This document shows positions 1 through 11,639 of a DNA stretch of 64,000 nucleotides, piece by piece. A model generated the notes under the pieces. That model was given only the letters and a program-made list of their open reading frames with translations, was not told where the DNA came from and searched no databases. Source of the DNA: Polydactylus sextarius (taxonomy: Eukaryota; Chordata; Actinopteri; Polynemidae). Numbering within the stretch: position 1 is the stretch's first letter; the number at the start of each line of letters is the position of its first letter. A program made the position numbers and the translations under genes. Location: positions 1,532,001-1,596,000 of the forward strand of contig CM028919.1 in NCBI GenBank assembly GCA_016801845.1, read 5' to 3'.

Positions 1-1221
1 GCCAAGCTGAGTTGACTTGGGGAATCAAACATATTATAATTCTTGGATATATTAGAGATATTCAGAGAAGGTTAGTTTGTACTTCTTGCCACATTGTCAT
101 AACAGTTAATGTGTGTTTCCATGGACCCAAAGAAAAAAGTCTTGATTATATTTCAAGTCGATCCCTCTTGCAAACCCTCCTTTAATAGGACCATCAATTC
201 AAAACTCATATTGTACATATTAGATATAGTCTGATTTCAATGGTGTACACCATGAACCCCGTCCTGTCCTCCTGAGTTCATGTAGAAGTGTCATTCAGTC
301 AAACGTTAAAGCCCTGACAGCCCGTCGTGCTGCACCCTGTGAATGGATGAACAGATGCAATAAAGTCTGAGTGAAACAGGACCATACTGTGGCTGCGTTC
401 ACTTTTTCCAGTCTATACTTCACATCACTACTCACACCAAATTGTAATTTAAGTGCAGGTGACATGGTCTGGCTTTGAACACAATCAGACCACATTTCAA
501 AGTCCAGAGGAACGTGAATGTGATCTTTGGAAAATTCTTACTAACTAGAAAACACTTTATCTTCTCTGGTAACCTAGGAACTAAACAACACAAACAAGGC
601 CATGACAGATTTTTGGACAACTCTTGATTTAGTAAAATGTTATCCCACTCAATTATATTTAATCTGTCGCCTCGTCATCAGGCTGATGAAGGTGGTAATG
701 AAAACATTTAACATGTCCTTTATATTGCTTTATACTGTGACATTTCCTTGTCTGAAATAACCACCATGGGATGCAAACTGTTTCAGGTTGCTGTAATATA
801 TGGTATAAAAGTTTCACAGTAGCCAACAGGATTATGTAAACAACTAAATGAAATCCTTTTCTGTGTAGAGTGCTACGGACTGCCTTTCACATTAGCTGCT
901 CTCGAATGCCATTCACACCTGCTGTATGTGACGCATTCTGTATGCTGCCTTTTGTTGCACGCCCTTGCCCTTGAGTGTGAATAGCCGTTTGCTTGATTAC
1001 TCCAGAAGTCATCCATTCAAAGGTCTTAGCTTTTGTCTTTTTGTTTTTACTGGAAACTTTGTTGCATCCTGCATGTTTGCTGTAGTTCATTACCACCACG
1101 AAACATAGGAAAAAAAAGAGAAACTCATCAAAGAACATTCTTTCCTACATTCTGTTCAGCCAAGGTTTCAGGGATGAGTGAGTGGTGAGAGAGGAGGGAA
1201 CAAAGAAAAGAGAAGAAAGTA
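1..1221. other. Unique noncoding DNA
   Basis: No gene, repeat family or RNA gene is recognised here. The only structured point is a short 3'-UTR-like stretch near 240-380, listed separately. The open frames are short and show no family motif. Confidence 0.5.
352..385 (+). promoter_or_regulatory. Weak candidate polyadenylation site
   Basis: An AATAAA hexamer at about 358-363 lies roughly 20 bases upstream of an ACAGGACCA stretch and a TG-rich TGTGGCTGCG segment, the order expected for a mammalian or fish poly(A) site. A short frame (M-V-Y-T-M-N-P-V-L-S-S-stop, 240-275) ends just upstream. AATAAA is common by chance in AT-rich DNA, and no exon can be shown, so this is only a pointer to a possible terminal exon entering from the left. 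Confidence 0.12.
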
Positions 1222-1575
1222 TAAATAATCAAGTCAAGTCAAATTTTACAAATGTATCCCAATATCACCCACCCCGAGGCATTGACAACCGCAAAGGAAG
1301 AGATGGGTGCCAGTACGGCCGATGGTCCAACACCAAGAGCATAAGTGAGATGAAAGTACAAGACAGAAACGGAGATGGAGACAGAGACGGAGGAAAAGAC
1401 TGTGCAGACTGTTGACTTGTCTTTAACTCCAAGGACAGACACAAGACCATTAGGTTTGAGGAGATCAGACAGCTGTGATGAGTAACATCTGTTTAGGATT
1501 TTGTGAGTCATCGACAGCATCTTAAAGTCTGATGTGATATGAAAGTGAAATAGTTCTAATGTGGTCAAACGTTCT
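1222..1575 (+). repeat. Degraded teleost interspersed repeat
   Basis: The stretch opens with AAGTCAAGTCAAATTTTAC followed by GTATCCCAATATCAC. This resembles the common fish repeat that reads 'aagtcaaattttatttgtatagcccaatatcac' in intact copies. The far end (about 1480-1570) has 'aggattttgtgagtcat…cagcatcttaaagtc…taatgtggtcaaac', also typical of that class of fish repeat text. The middle does not match anything I can recall, so the limits are approximate. Any open frame inside is not a gene. Confidence 0.4.
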
Positions 1576-3379
1576 GCAAAACTTTGAACCAGTGAACCGA
1601 ACTTATAGTACGGACAGAGGCATGAAAACTAACCCTCACAATCTAATCTAATCTAATCTGGACAGAATTTTATGATACACAGGTGAGAACTGGTGATCTG
1701 GAGAGAGTATAGGATTAAATTGTAGACGTAGCCATTGTCGGTGGCTGTGGACGACCAGAACAAATGTTACTGTTCATAATGTCAGGCCAGTGACCTCCAC
1801 CTTAACCTTTTTCACATCACACTTTTTTAAAACAGCCCTGAGAAGGATCGTAAGTTTTTACAGGAAGAGGTAGCTGAGTGTCATCAGTGTAACAGTGTAA
1901 TAAATTCAGTGACTGAGTAAGATTTGGCCAAGATGTGAACAAAGCAGGTCCAACCGCATGTGAATAGGAACGTGATTGGAGCTTTGTCTTACCGTGTTAC
2001 CACCTCTCGTCTTACACATATATTTATAGAGGAGGCTAATTTCCCCTCTGCCCCTCCATATGTTATTGGCTCTCACAAAAGGTGTGATGCACAGAAACAC
2101 ACAACAACAGTGTCATCTTACCAGGTCTGAGCCCTCCATGTTCCTGCCCCTGTGACAGTGTGTGTGCTATTGTCACCACTGCTGGTGTTTACACCCGGCG
2201 GCTGATTGAAGGGGGAGTGGTGGGCTGAGAGGGTGGTGTGCACATCTCATTATCAGGTACAACAGGTGAGGTGTGAGTATGTCGGGCAATGCTTAATCAG
2301 GAGAGGGTTTTACATCGTCCAAGCTGCATGAAGCCACCTTCCGGAGTATTTGTGAAGTAGCTGCAAATAAGAGTTGTCAGCTGTTGTCAGCACATTGCTG
2401 CAGCATTCTCACGTCAACACTCTGATTAGATTTAGTGAGAACAAACAAGCTCCGCGATGAATAAAGTGACAATTGATAAGTCAAAACGAGTGATTTTGGA
2501 CACAAGGAAGTTACAACAACTACTGGTTGCAGATACGTTTCAATATGTATCACCTGACTTTTTCTTTTTGTACTGCTGAGTATCAGTATCTTCTCAAAAA
2601 CCAACGTGAGAATTAATGAAATTTTATTGTCACCTTCTAAAGTCCTGGTGTTTCTAACAAACCAACATTTTATTTGTTTTAATTCCTTTGTTGGACACTT
2701 AAAGTTCCTGAAGTGCAGAGATTCAGGACAAAATATCACCTTTGCTTGTGCAAAATCAGTTGCAAAGTATATTCATACTGTTGAGGTACCAAGGGAAAGT
2801 GTCCGTCAACTGTTTTCAGCTGCCTAATGTTGGACATACTGAAACAGATGAGCTCCATGACTAATTTAGTTTATGTTACTCAGCTAACATCTATCTATAT
2901 TCTCATAGGTAAATTAGAGAGCTCATGAACTACTGTGTTATCAACCTAACATATGCACTTTGGGGCCACAGAAAGGACACTTGGTTCACACTTGTCACAT
3001 ACAGAAGCAGACGTTCCAGGTCACTTAGTTAGCACATCCATCTATGTTGTCATCAGCAATAGAGTGGAACATTTTTTAGCACGAATTGCATCTGAAATAT
3101 CATTTTACTCATGCTCTGTTGTCTGGTAATGTTCAGATCTGTTAAGCAAGTGGGCCAGCAAGAGATCCCCAAAATGTTCAGACACTTACTGTGGAGAGGA
3201 TCGGCTTCAACTTTTAACTGCACTTTGGGGCAGATTTATGAGGGTTTCGGTGTGAAAAAGGCAGCCAGTTAACCCCAACATTAGTATCTGTTATGTGCTC
3301 ATATGATGGCACAAGGTTTGAGTAGCAGAGACAGAGCTGTGTGTTTCCCTGGAGAGAGGCCTACATCATCATTTAAATA
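1576..3379. other. Noncoding, nothing recognised
   Basis: Includes a four-unit AATCT pentanucleotide run at about 1643-1662. Otherwise mixed unique sequence with no gene, RNA or repeat family that I can support. Confidence 0.5.
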
Positions 3380-3670
3380 TTTCAGTCCCTGTGTTTGTGT
3401 CAGGGAGCTCTCTCAGACTCCCTGCCGTTCCCTGTTAATGAATATTAAGAGGGACATTTTCCTGAGGCTGAGGCCCCTTTTATTTATTCCCTTTATTGTT
3501 TCAAACTTTCTTCTCTTGTGCGCTTGGTCTCTCTGCCTCTAATTTAATTGTGTGTTCATCAGCTTGCGTGGGGCTTGCATCATTACCCAGTGTTGACCTG
3601 GCTGAGTTAAATGTAGAGGATGAGTGAAAGCATTTAATCAGAGGATTAGCCATGAACAGCTGAGCTGATA
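3380..3670. promoter_or_regulatory. Candidate conserved regulatory block
   Basis: Repeat-free sequence with a cluster of homeodomain-type sites: a GTTAATGAATATTAAG stretch near 3433-3448, AATTTAATTG near 3541, and TAATCA (3635-3640) followed by GGATTAG (3643-3649), an OTX/PITX-like core. No frame continues across it. The high information content suggests constraint, but conservation was not tested. Confidence 0.3.
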
Positions 3671-4414
3671 ACGGAGGAAATCTACCTTTCTGTGTGTGTT
3701 TTTTTTTTTAAGTTAAGCCATGTGACATGGATCTAGTTCGATCTCGTCAGTTCAGTAAGAACAGTGAAAGATTTTGTATTAACAACTACAGTTAAAGTCT
3801 GTAACTACATTCAGGATAGACTCTAGTGACTGTGGCGATCTGCTAACTTTTTCTCCATTTTTGGTTTTGACTGAAACATCACATATTATTGGATGATTTG
3901 CCTGATGTTTACACAGGGTGGTGACACTTGGGAAAGATCTGAGCAATCCCTGAATGGAGAAGCACGTCTTCAGTGTCCATTACAACACTTGAATTTACAC
4001 TTATCACCTCCAAAATCAATGACTTTCCTATCATCCTCTGTGTCTGTTTGTCATCACAGTGAATGAACTAACTCTACAGACTATACCTCTATACCACTAT
4101 TTTTAGAATAATGCTCAAACAGACTCAATGTGGAGGTTTATGTGGTTTTGCATTTGTGCTCACATGACACAGATGCAGCTGTATCAGAAGCGTTAACCTT
4201 CTGACGATTTGAAATAATTTCAATATAAACATTTTTTTTTGTCTCTAGCTTCAAGATCAGTCAGTCAAGTGGTGGCAGCAGAGCAGTAGCATTACGTATC
4301 CTCTGTTGATGAATTGAAGTAGTTAAAAATATTTTAATGCAGTTCTTGTCAGATGCTTTTTTTTTTAGATATTGGCCACAGTTGTTATTAAGTCTGCAAT
4401 TATGTGTGCATACT

Positions 4415-4435
4415 CACACACACACACACACACAC
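4415..4435 (+). repeat. (CA)n microsatellite
   Basis: About ten CA units, one uninterrupted run. Confidence 0.95.
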
Positions 4436-4873
4436 CGAGTGCAGCAGCTGCTGTGAGTGCAGATTATTCTATCAATGTCAAACTTCAATGACACTTGTCA
4501 TCTGATAAAGTTTGGTTTTAATAAATGAGGGACGAGCATTGGAGCTGAATGCAGCAGATTAACCCCCTGTATGCACGGCTCAGCACGGTGTCAGGCCGAC
4601 AGCTCCTACATCACCACACAGCATTCATGGTCAGGAATGGCGCCATCCTCACACTCATCGTCAGTTACAGCAGTTCAGAGCTTCATAACTGAGCTGCACA
4701 CGCTGGCGGTGGCTACATGCTGAACTGTAGTCCTGTTAAAATGACAGCCGTCATGCTTAACGAAAAATAAAACTCATTCTTCTGTTGTCATCGCAGAGAA
4801 ATTGAAGAAAACTTTGAGGACAGGACATGACTGGCTATCCCTAACATCGTACACGCCTGTCAGATCCAGATAG

Positions 4874-4909
4874 TAATCTGAATCCAGGCTGTTATATGGA
4901 TTCAGATTA
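4874..4909. repeat. Perfect 13 bp inverted repeat
   Basis: TAATCTGAATCCA at 4874-4886 is the exact reverse complement of TGGATTCAGATTA at 4897-4909, with a 10-base spacer. It could form a DNA cruciform or an RNA hairpin. It is too short for a pre-miRNA stem and lies outside any recognised transposon. Confidence 0.8.
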
Positions 4910-5639
4910 TTGTCTGTATCTGTTAATGCAGATAACACCACAAATCTGTTTGTATGTATGTCCAGATATACACTACCTCAATTTTGCCTTTCGTGTGAGG
5001 TTCAGACATGATGAAAAAATTCACGGATCTCCACTTGACTGGATCTGCAGTTAGGTGTAGATCAGCTTAGCACTTTTTGTGTAATCCTGCTGATAAACCA
5101 GCAAACAAACAGAACCATCTATAAAAGAACACCATGTACACCTTCTACGCCTTCATGCACTTCAACAGCACTTCAACAGCACTAAATGCACAGGTTTTAT
5201 CAAGATGAACATGAAAACGATTAACTACTTATTTCAGATTTGAATTAAGAAGCTGCTGAGAAAAGACAGCCACATTACCTTGGTGATGTTGTGGCATACA
5301 GCTGCTGCAGTGCTGCACCATGGGTAATATTTGGGGTTAGGCTTGTTCTGTTTTCTGACTACAGTGTCAGCGAATCGTTCCCGCTACTGGCTAGCTTGCT
5401 ATGTAGAAGCTACTACTGTAATGGCCGAGTGGTAGGCTGACTGACTTGAACGTGTTCCCTACTGAGGATTCGGATGCAGCCAGTGTCAGTGGGTGTGTGG
5501 CAAAAAAGACATTCAGCATCATGGAGCTGGTCTCTTGTCTGGGCTCATGATAGCCCACAGCTTTTTTATCAACCAATATCCCTCAGTGCTCTGAGACTTT
5601 TTTGAACATCTGTATAATGTCTTTTGTGTTTATTAAGCC

Positions 5640-5935
5640 CTCACAGATTACCTTCTCTTCCCCTGGTGCTTAACCTGATTCTTTTATATATTGTGACCAT
5701 GAAAACAGTTTCCCTTTTCTTCTCACTCTCTACACTGTATAATGATTATTGAGGCCTGCGAGCTGCTGGAATTTAATTTCTCCACATAAATCTCCACAAT
5801 AGGAAAAGGAAATTAAAGTTGCCATTACTGTCGGCGGTATTATCGTATCCTCACTTAACCTGCCATTCAGGAGGAATGAAACATTTATACTGCAGCCCCT
5901 CCTTCCTCCTCAGCCCTCATGTATCGTCGCGTGAT
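5640..5935. promoter_or_regulatory. Candidate conserved regulatory block
   Basis: A repeat-poor stretch with GATTATTGAGGCC, TTTAATTTC and GGAAATTAAAGTTGCCATTA-type AT-rich sites set among GC-rich words (GCCTGCGAGCTGCTGG, GTCGGCGGTATTATCG). This pattern is common in vertebrate noncoding elements bound by homeodomain factors. Inference only. Confidence 0.25.
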
Positions 5936-5936
5936 C

Positions 5937-5938
5937 TG

Positions 5939-5970
<32 letters not shown>
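5937..5970 (+). repeat. (TG)n microsatellite
   Basis: About 16 TG units with one T interruption, running into a short GA run. Confidence 0.95.
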
Positions 5971-6318
5971 AGAGAGAAAGAAAAAGACTAAGGCAGAGGA
6001 GTAACGATATTGATATTTGAGACGTTTATATTTCAACCAAGCCAACACTTTGTCCTCACCTACACAGAACACATTTTGTACAGTATCTCCAGATCTGCAC
6101 TGTGCACATACACATGTTCATGTGCCAGGGTTGAAAGTTTATGAAATGTTCTCGAAATACACTTATTACATAAATTATATGAAAACATCTAATTATATAT
6201 TCATATAGTCAAATTATTTTTCTTATTCTCTTTGGCTTTTGTTTTTTCATCTGTCGTTCCCACCAGCTAATCTTCTCAGTAATCCCTGGCCAGCTCATAA
6301 TAACAATACCTAATAATA

Positions 6319-6384
6319 CACACACACACACACACACACACACGGACAAAAAAAAAAAAAAAAAAAAAAGAAAAAAAGAAAAAA
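6319..6384 (+). repeat. (CA)n plus A-tract
   Basis: About 12 CA units (6319-6343), then an A tract of more than 20 bases continuing as AAAG-interrupted A runs to 6384. Confidence 0.95.
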
Positions 6385-6385
6385 A

Positions 6386-6600
6386 TCAATTATGCTGGCC
6401 CTGACCAGAAGTGTCTCATTATTTCATAGGCAATAACCTGAATGATAGAGTAATAAAGAGCAATTTATTTGGAGAGGGGGGAGTGAGGGGGGAGGGATGA
6501 GCAGAAGATGGATGTGTTCAGATAGACAGATCTAATTAGCCTCATCGGAGCTGCAGCTAGCCGCTCCATTCAGGCTAATCCTGGGTTACAGCTAATGACC
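6386..6600. promoter_or_regulatory. Candidate conserved regulatory block
   Basis: Contains TAATTA at 6533-6538, GGCTAATCC at 6573-6581 and GCTAATGACC at the end, plus a CTGCAGCTAG E-box region between them. The sequence is interrupted by a G-rich low-complexity stretch near 6472-6495. A pyrimidine-rich CTC/CTT triplet run follows (6606-6660). No coding frame. Conservation untested. Confidence 0.3.
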
Positions 6601-6605
6601 AGCAA

Positions 6606-6660
6606 CCTGCTCCTCCTCCTCTTACTCCTCCTCATCATCGTCCTCCTCTTCTTCCTCCAT
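6606..6660 (+). repeat. (CTC)n-like triplet tract
   Basis: Imperfect CTC, CTT and ATC triplets in a polypyrimidine stretch. Confidence 0.8.
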
Positions 6661-8119
6661 CAGTCTGGGACTGTGTTAGTCTTCTGTGATATGGAGACAG
6701 ACGTCCAGTGTGGAAGAATGGACAACACACCAGTCACCATAACTTAACTCTGCTTTATGCGTGATAGTGAACTATAATGAACTACCATATATCTTAATTC
6801 TTCATATTGTTTAAAGCCCTAATAACACATTAACGGCACACTGTATAAAGTGCATACTCTTTATATGGTGTATTATAGGACACAATAGTGAATTTAAGTG
6901 CAATGATGATATTTGAATGTTACTGTTATTATTCCTGTAAGAGTTTATAATATGTCTGCTCTGTTGAACTGTGAGTTCATAACGTGTCAAAATTATTAGC
7001 CAATGTATGGAGGAATGAAAAGCAGAATAATTCTAATAGTGCTGAAGTCTTTTATTTTCATTGGTGTAAATATTTTATTAATCTCGTTTTAAAGTTATGT
7101 TCATGTTTACTGTAAATAAATGATAAATATGGGTTGTCAGTGCTGTCATCCTCTGGTCAGAGGATATATAGATACACACAGTGTCTGTACAGCCATGGAC
7201 TGTCTTGATTGCTGCTTCATTGTTTGTAAAAGTTAAAACACTGTAACACTTTGTGTCGTTGAACCTTTGTATACTTGATCTTTTAGAGACAGTGATGTTT
7301 CTACATTTACCCGTTGAGTTTTTGCATCTGTATGTGTCTTTATGAGGACAGCTGGTGGTGAGAAGCGGAGGATGAACCGTGAACCGTGCTTCTATGCGGG
7401 GTGTGGCCTTCGTGTGTGTTCATAAAACATACACAGTATCAACATCATTGGCTTTATTGTTTGTTTGTCACAACCCCTCTGTTCATTTACACACCGAGCA
7501 TGTTTATATGTTTGCACTGTGTATTTGACATTGCACAAACCAGTCAGCATGAGTACGCATGTAATTAATATTACTGATTTATTCACAACAGAGGGAGAGA
7601 GAGATAACAGGCAAATTAATCTCAACCTTAAGGGAGAGCGGAGGAAATGAGGACAGGGGAGAGGAGAAAACTTGGCCTTTGGACGGCTGCCATCACTCAA
7701 TTTACATCTGTTTACTCTCTCCTTCTGTGACCTTTCTGTCATTTCTTTGCTGCCGAGGTTCGCTGACCCTTCTCTCTCTCCTTTTATCGCTCCTAAACTG
7801 CTTTATTTTCCTCTCTCCAGGTTTAACATCTCCCTCCTTGATTCCCTTCATATCTGTGAGAGCCAACAAGTCAGCAGACGAGGTTCAGGGAACTTCTTTT
7901 ACTGGGAACATGTTTTAAATTAAACATAATGCCACGTCCAGGCCCGCGGGGGATTGTTGTGAAGGAAGAGAATATGAAAACATGCAACCGCTGCTGCTGT
8001 GTCAGTGTAAGCGTTTAGACTGCGAAGCCTTTGCCTCTTTCTGTTACCATACCTTACTCCTTCTCTTCCTCGGTGAGTCTGTCCTTCGATAAAAGCCACG
8101 TTAGCCCGACATCCAGAGT
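6661..8119. other. Noncoding, nothing recognised
   Basis: AT-rich unique sequence with a TGTAAATAAATGATAAAT stretch near 7111 and a short purine run near 7590-7660. Overlapping short frames on both strands at 7386-7920 look like chance, since none has a family motif and several overlap in different frames. Confidence 0.5.
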
Positions 8120-8235
8120 CATTTACTGAAGATTGTTGTGTGATGGCTAATTCGCTTCCTTTCAAATGCTAATGCCCACACTCCTGCCATCACGCTGGCA
8201 ACTCCTCTTTTATTGCTCAACATCCTCATTACAAT
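8120..8235. promoter_or_regulatory. Short candidate regulatory block
   Basis: Contains GGCTAATTCGC, AAATGCTAATG and GCCATCACGCTGGCA in mixed-complexity sequence directly before the large microsatellite. Inference from motif density only. Confidence 0.22.
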
Positions 8236-8238
8236 GGA

Positions 8239-8245
8239 GGGGGGG

Positions 8246-8344
<99 letters not shown>

Positions 8345-8357
8345 TGTGTGTGTGTTT
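8239..8357 (+). repeat. Compound G-run/(AG)n/(TG)n microsatellite
   Basis: A run of ten G (8239-8248), about 20 AG units (to 8288), then about 26 TG units (to 8340), followed by CGCG and a further imperfect TG tail. The overlapping 'proteins' made of ER, CV or HT repeats in this region are simple-repeat artefacts. Confidence 0.97.
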
Positions 8358-8825
8358 GTGTCTGTCGCCACAAGGGGGAGTTGAGAGTTGGTGTCAAAAC
8401 ACCAAACCTGCTTTTGTTTTTTTTTTTATTATCATTATTATTTTTGTTTAAACACACATTCACGACAGAGGAGGAAGCAGACTGAGAGGAGAGAAAACTA
8501 GAAGACGGAAGGAGAGAAAAGGGAGAAAAAAAAAGACTTGACGAAGATGAGGGAAGATGTGTCACTAATGGGAGGGGGACAGAAAAAAAATGTTGAAAGA
8601 CAGAGGAGAGAGTGTACCGACTTATGGAGGGTTGAAGCCAAAATGCTTAATCAATTTAATAAAACGATTGAAAAAGAAAAATGTGTGACTGAAATGTTAT
8701 AGTTCACAATGTGTTTCCACGGATCATTTTGTGTCTAGTGAGTGACAGTTCTGTTTTATACAACTGCACTTTTCAGGCTATTACTTAGTATGTATTAGAA
8801 ATAAAGTTTTATAAAGTACATTGGA
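8358..8825. other. Noncoding, nothing recognised
   Basis: Purine-rich stretch with an A-tract near 8526-8534 and an AATAAA near 8802. No gene is supported. Confidence 0.5.
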
Positions 8826-9335
8826 TCCCAAATTTCCTGTAAACAACTTGTTTTCTGTCTTGGTCTGCCTTTGTTTTTTTATGTTGGTTTTCCTGTTTCA
8901 TACTGAAATTTGGTTTCTCTGTATGATCTTGTGCTTTACTTCCTTAACTTCTCTCCAGTGTGATTGCCTGCCCCTACTTTATTGTTTTCACCTCTGTCTT
9001 TCTGTATTTTTGTCCTGGTGAGGTCCTTTGTTGGTTCATTCTGTGTTCATCCCTGGTCGTGCATTATATTTATTTTACTACACTTGTGCTGCATTTCCAA
9101 CCCAGTCTACAGTGTTTCCAAAAATCATCCCCATACGTCCTTTTGCCTTTTTTTTTAAGGGGTAGTTTTTTTTCAGTTTTGGATTCTGTTGGATTTAGTT
9201 TTTTCTCTACACCTCATGGAAGTGTTGAATTTTTTCTGTTTGCACAAATAAGCCTCTTTGTTCCCCCCTTACTCCAAGTCTTTGTCCCGCTGCCTGCATC
9301 CAGCTTTTACTGCAACTGTTTTCACTACATCATAC
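8826..9335 (+). repeat. Possible degraded fish dispersed repeat
   Basis: A T-rich sequence with a 'cctgttt…ctgaaatttggtttctctg…gattgcctgcccct…caccTctgtctttctgtattttt' arrangement. It resembles a dispersed fish repeat I recall with 'cctgtttt…ttctgtgt…gattgcctgcacctgtg…'. The match is loose, and the frames at 8821-9424 are best taken as by-products of the pyrimidine bias. A search against a teleost repeat library would decide. Confidence 0.3.
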
Positions 9336-10254
9336 CTTCATTACAACCTCCCTGCCTTTTAAATATCTGTAGACTTGGTGGGAAACTAGGGCGACACGGG
9401 TTGGTAATGCCTTCATCTACATGATACAAGTATTTCCTCTAAGTTGATAATGGGACATTTTGGGCCAGAAAGTTAGACACCACCACCATCACCAACACCA
9501 AATGTTTAAATGTGTTGTGGAAAAATTGTGTTCAATGCTAAGACACATTGGAGCTGTTCTGGCAGTTTGACACTACATCTCACTCAGACATCTTGTGCAA
9601 GTTTTTCCTTTAGTTTACCACCTGGTTTTCACAGGCTAAACTGTCCTTATGATCATAATTGCAGTGAAATCTGTGCTGATCTCACAGCAGATCTCTAACC
9701 AAACCTCAACACTTACAACCCATCTACCTAAAACATTGTCAGTCTGTTCTGCATGTGTGAAAGTGTACACAGAATTATGTTTGGCCATTTCCCATTGTTC
9801 ATATATGAAAACATATGAGTTGAATAATATGTCTTTTCCATACTGACCAAGATGCATCCAACAATAAATCAATAAAACAACAAACCACAGCCACTCAACA
9901 ATAAACAGCACAACAACAAGGCACATTCACAGTTACAATAATAGTTCAAGTGAAGGACAACCTTTACCTTAACACCCTCAGATGGTTTTTCCACCTTAAC
10001 AGTAACATCTTGGCTCTATGGAAAATTAATCATCTCTCGCACCTGGAAAAATCTAAATTTGCTAATGTATTCTCTCTCAAATAGTCTGACAAAAAAAAAC
10101 CAATGCAACATTGGCACCTTTAAGTTAATTATATCTCCAGTCCACAGCTCTGGTGTTAGCACTTAGCGTTAGCACCACAGTCAGCCTCCCACCCCCCACC
10201 ATCTTGTCACCCCCCTCAGGACATTCTGTCCCTCCCTGCCACTATCACCCCCCA
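9336..10254. other. Noncoding, nothing recognised
   Basis: Unique sequence with a CACCACCATCACCAACACCA run near 9480-9500. No coding, RNA or repeat signal that I can support. Confidence 0.5.
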
Positions 10255-10400
10255 TCATAGCGGATTAGGCGCTAACTAACCCTCCTTTAATTAACTCATG
10301 ATTAGGTATTAATATCTGGCGTGGGTTTCAGGCTTGCAGTTGTTGCCTTAATAAGTGGATTAGCATTAGCCTCTCACAGCCTCTCTCTCCCTGGCTAAGA
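10255..10400. promoter_or_regulatory. Candidate conserved regulatory block
   Basis: Contains GGATTAGGCGCTAACTAAC, TTAATTAA (10287-10294), CATGATTAGG, ATTAATATCTGG and GTGGATTAGCATTAGCC within about 130 bases. That is a dense set of TAAT/GATTA homeodomain cores in otherwise complex sequence. Conservation untested. Confidence 0.35.
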
Positions 10401-11239
10401 GATATGTATCCTCCTCTCCATTCACCCTCTTTCCACATTCATCCCTCTTGGCTTTCTCTGGCAACTGTTCAAAAGTAGAATTTTCCTGCTAACAAGTTTG
10501 TTCTTGTGGCCAGAGTGGATGGGCTCAGTGTTATGAACACTTTCATGCAGACAGAGTTACATGCAATGCAATATGCCTTCACATAGCTGCTAAATAACAC
10601 TAAGCTTTGGTGTAGATGTTTTCAGAAGTGCAGTGTAGATGCATTGAACCTTCTTGGACATGTTCCAACAAGCTAATAAAAGGGTCATGAGTTCGAGAGA
10701 CTTTGTTCTCTGCTGTCACTGTTTTTGTTTTCTACTGCTAAGTACATCCTCATAGCTGTGCAACTGCTAACTGGAAGCAGTAAAAAGATTGTGTGAATGT
10801 GAAGGCTGGACCAGAATGCAGCTGTTGATTTTTTAAATTGTGGTCAAGGATTATAAGGTTGACATTTTGTCTTCTGCAGACAGAGACCATCTTCATCTCT
10901 TATGTGTTAGCTTGAGTACTGGAAAAAAGACCAATGAGCTTATCATCATCTAAAACCTTTTAAAATGTGTCACCTGCTGTCTGTGGCCAATCAGGAAGCA
11001 GCTCTGATCAGCCACACGTCTTGGCAAACAATTAAACATTTTGGCTCACTGCAATTGAACATCCATTTCACCAAACATTTTCCCAGCTAACATTTATTCA
11101 CTTTACAGCTCAGCCAAATGTTGATCCGCTGAGTGAAGAATGTGCAACTTCTCAATACACCAATATTATCTCAAAGATGTTACAGACTGGATATGGAGGG
11201 AGTTGGCTCTGTCACACTGGGAAAGAAAAAGGAAACTGG
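10401..11239. other. Noncoding, nothing recognised
   Basis: No gene, RNA or repeat family recognised. Confidence 0.5.
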
Positions 11240-11599
11240 TATCACATGTGTAAGTGGGACCAGAGGCCTCATCCATAAAGGTTACAATACACAAATATGT
11301 TGCATAAATGGAGATGAAATGTGCAGACGCATCATTAATCCAAAATTTGGGCTTGGTCGGGAATATCTCAGCCATCATTCAGCGCTTTTATGCTAGCTGT
11401 TTTGAACGGTCTCTTTGAAATGACGCGTCGTTGTTTAAGGTTTCCTTACACTGTGGGCGGGCAGACCAACATTAAAGTGCAATTTGCAGTGATGTCTGGT
11501 TTTCTAAATGTAATTTAAAACTATTGACTGCACTCATGTTGAAATACAAGAGCTAATTGAGAACAATTTTGCTTTTGCGAACAGCAAACAATACCATTC
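11240..11599. mobile_element. Possible outer part of Harbinger-like element
   Basis: The stretch CCTCATCCATAAAGG…CACAAATATG…GTGCAGACGCATC near 11266-11335 resembles the 'cctcatttataaa…gcgtacgcac' text of fish Harbinger-type repeats. It lies directly before a recognisable Harbinger transposase relic. The terminal inverted repeat and target-site duplication could not be found with confidence, so the boundary is a guess. Confidence 0.25.
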
Positions 11600-11639
11600 A
11601 ATCACTGTTCAAGTCATTTGCACAGCTGACATGATTTTG

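Larger units (their letters stand above)
3671..5639. other. Noncoding, small repeats only
   Basis: Contains a (CA)n run at 4415-4435, a strong hairpin at 4874-4909, and an 11 bp unit (CACTTCAACAG) repeated about 2.3 times at 5158-5182. No gene is supported. The minus-strand frame at 5391-5576 has no recognisable motif. Confidence 0.5.

Noticed and set aside
5158..5182. CRISPR-like tandem repeat
   Set aside because: An 11 bp unit repeated twice without spacers. Ordinary tandem duplication in a eukaryotic sequence.
8119..8565. 148-codon minus-strand frame with long HT and LS repeats
   Set aside because: Pure translation of the CA and CT microsatellite.
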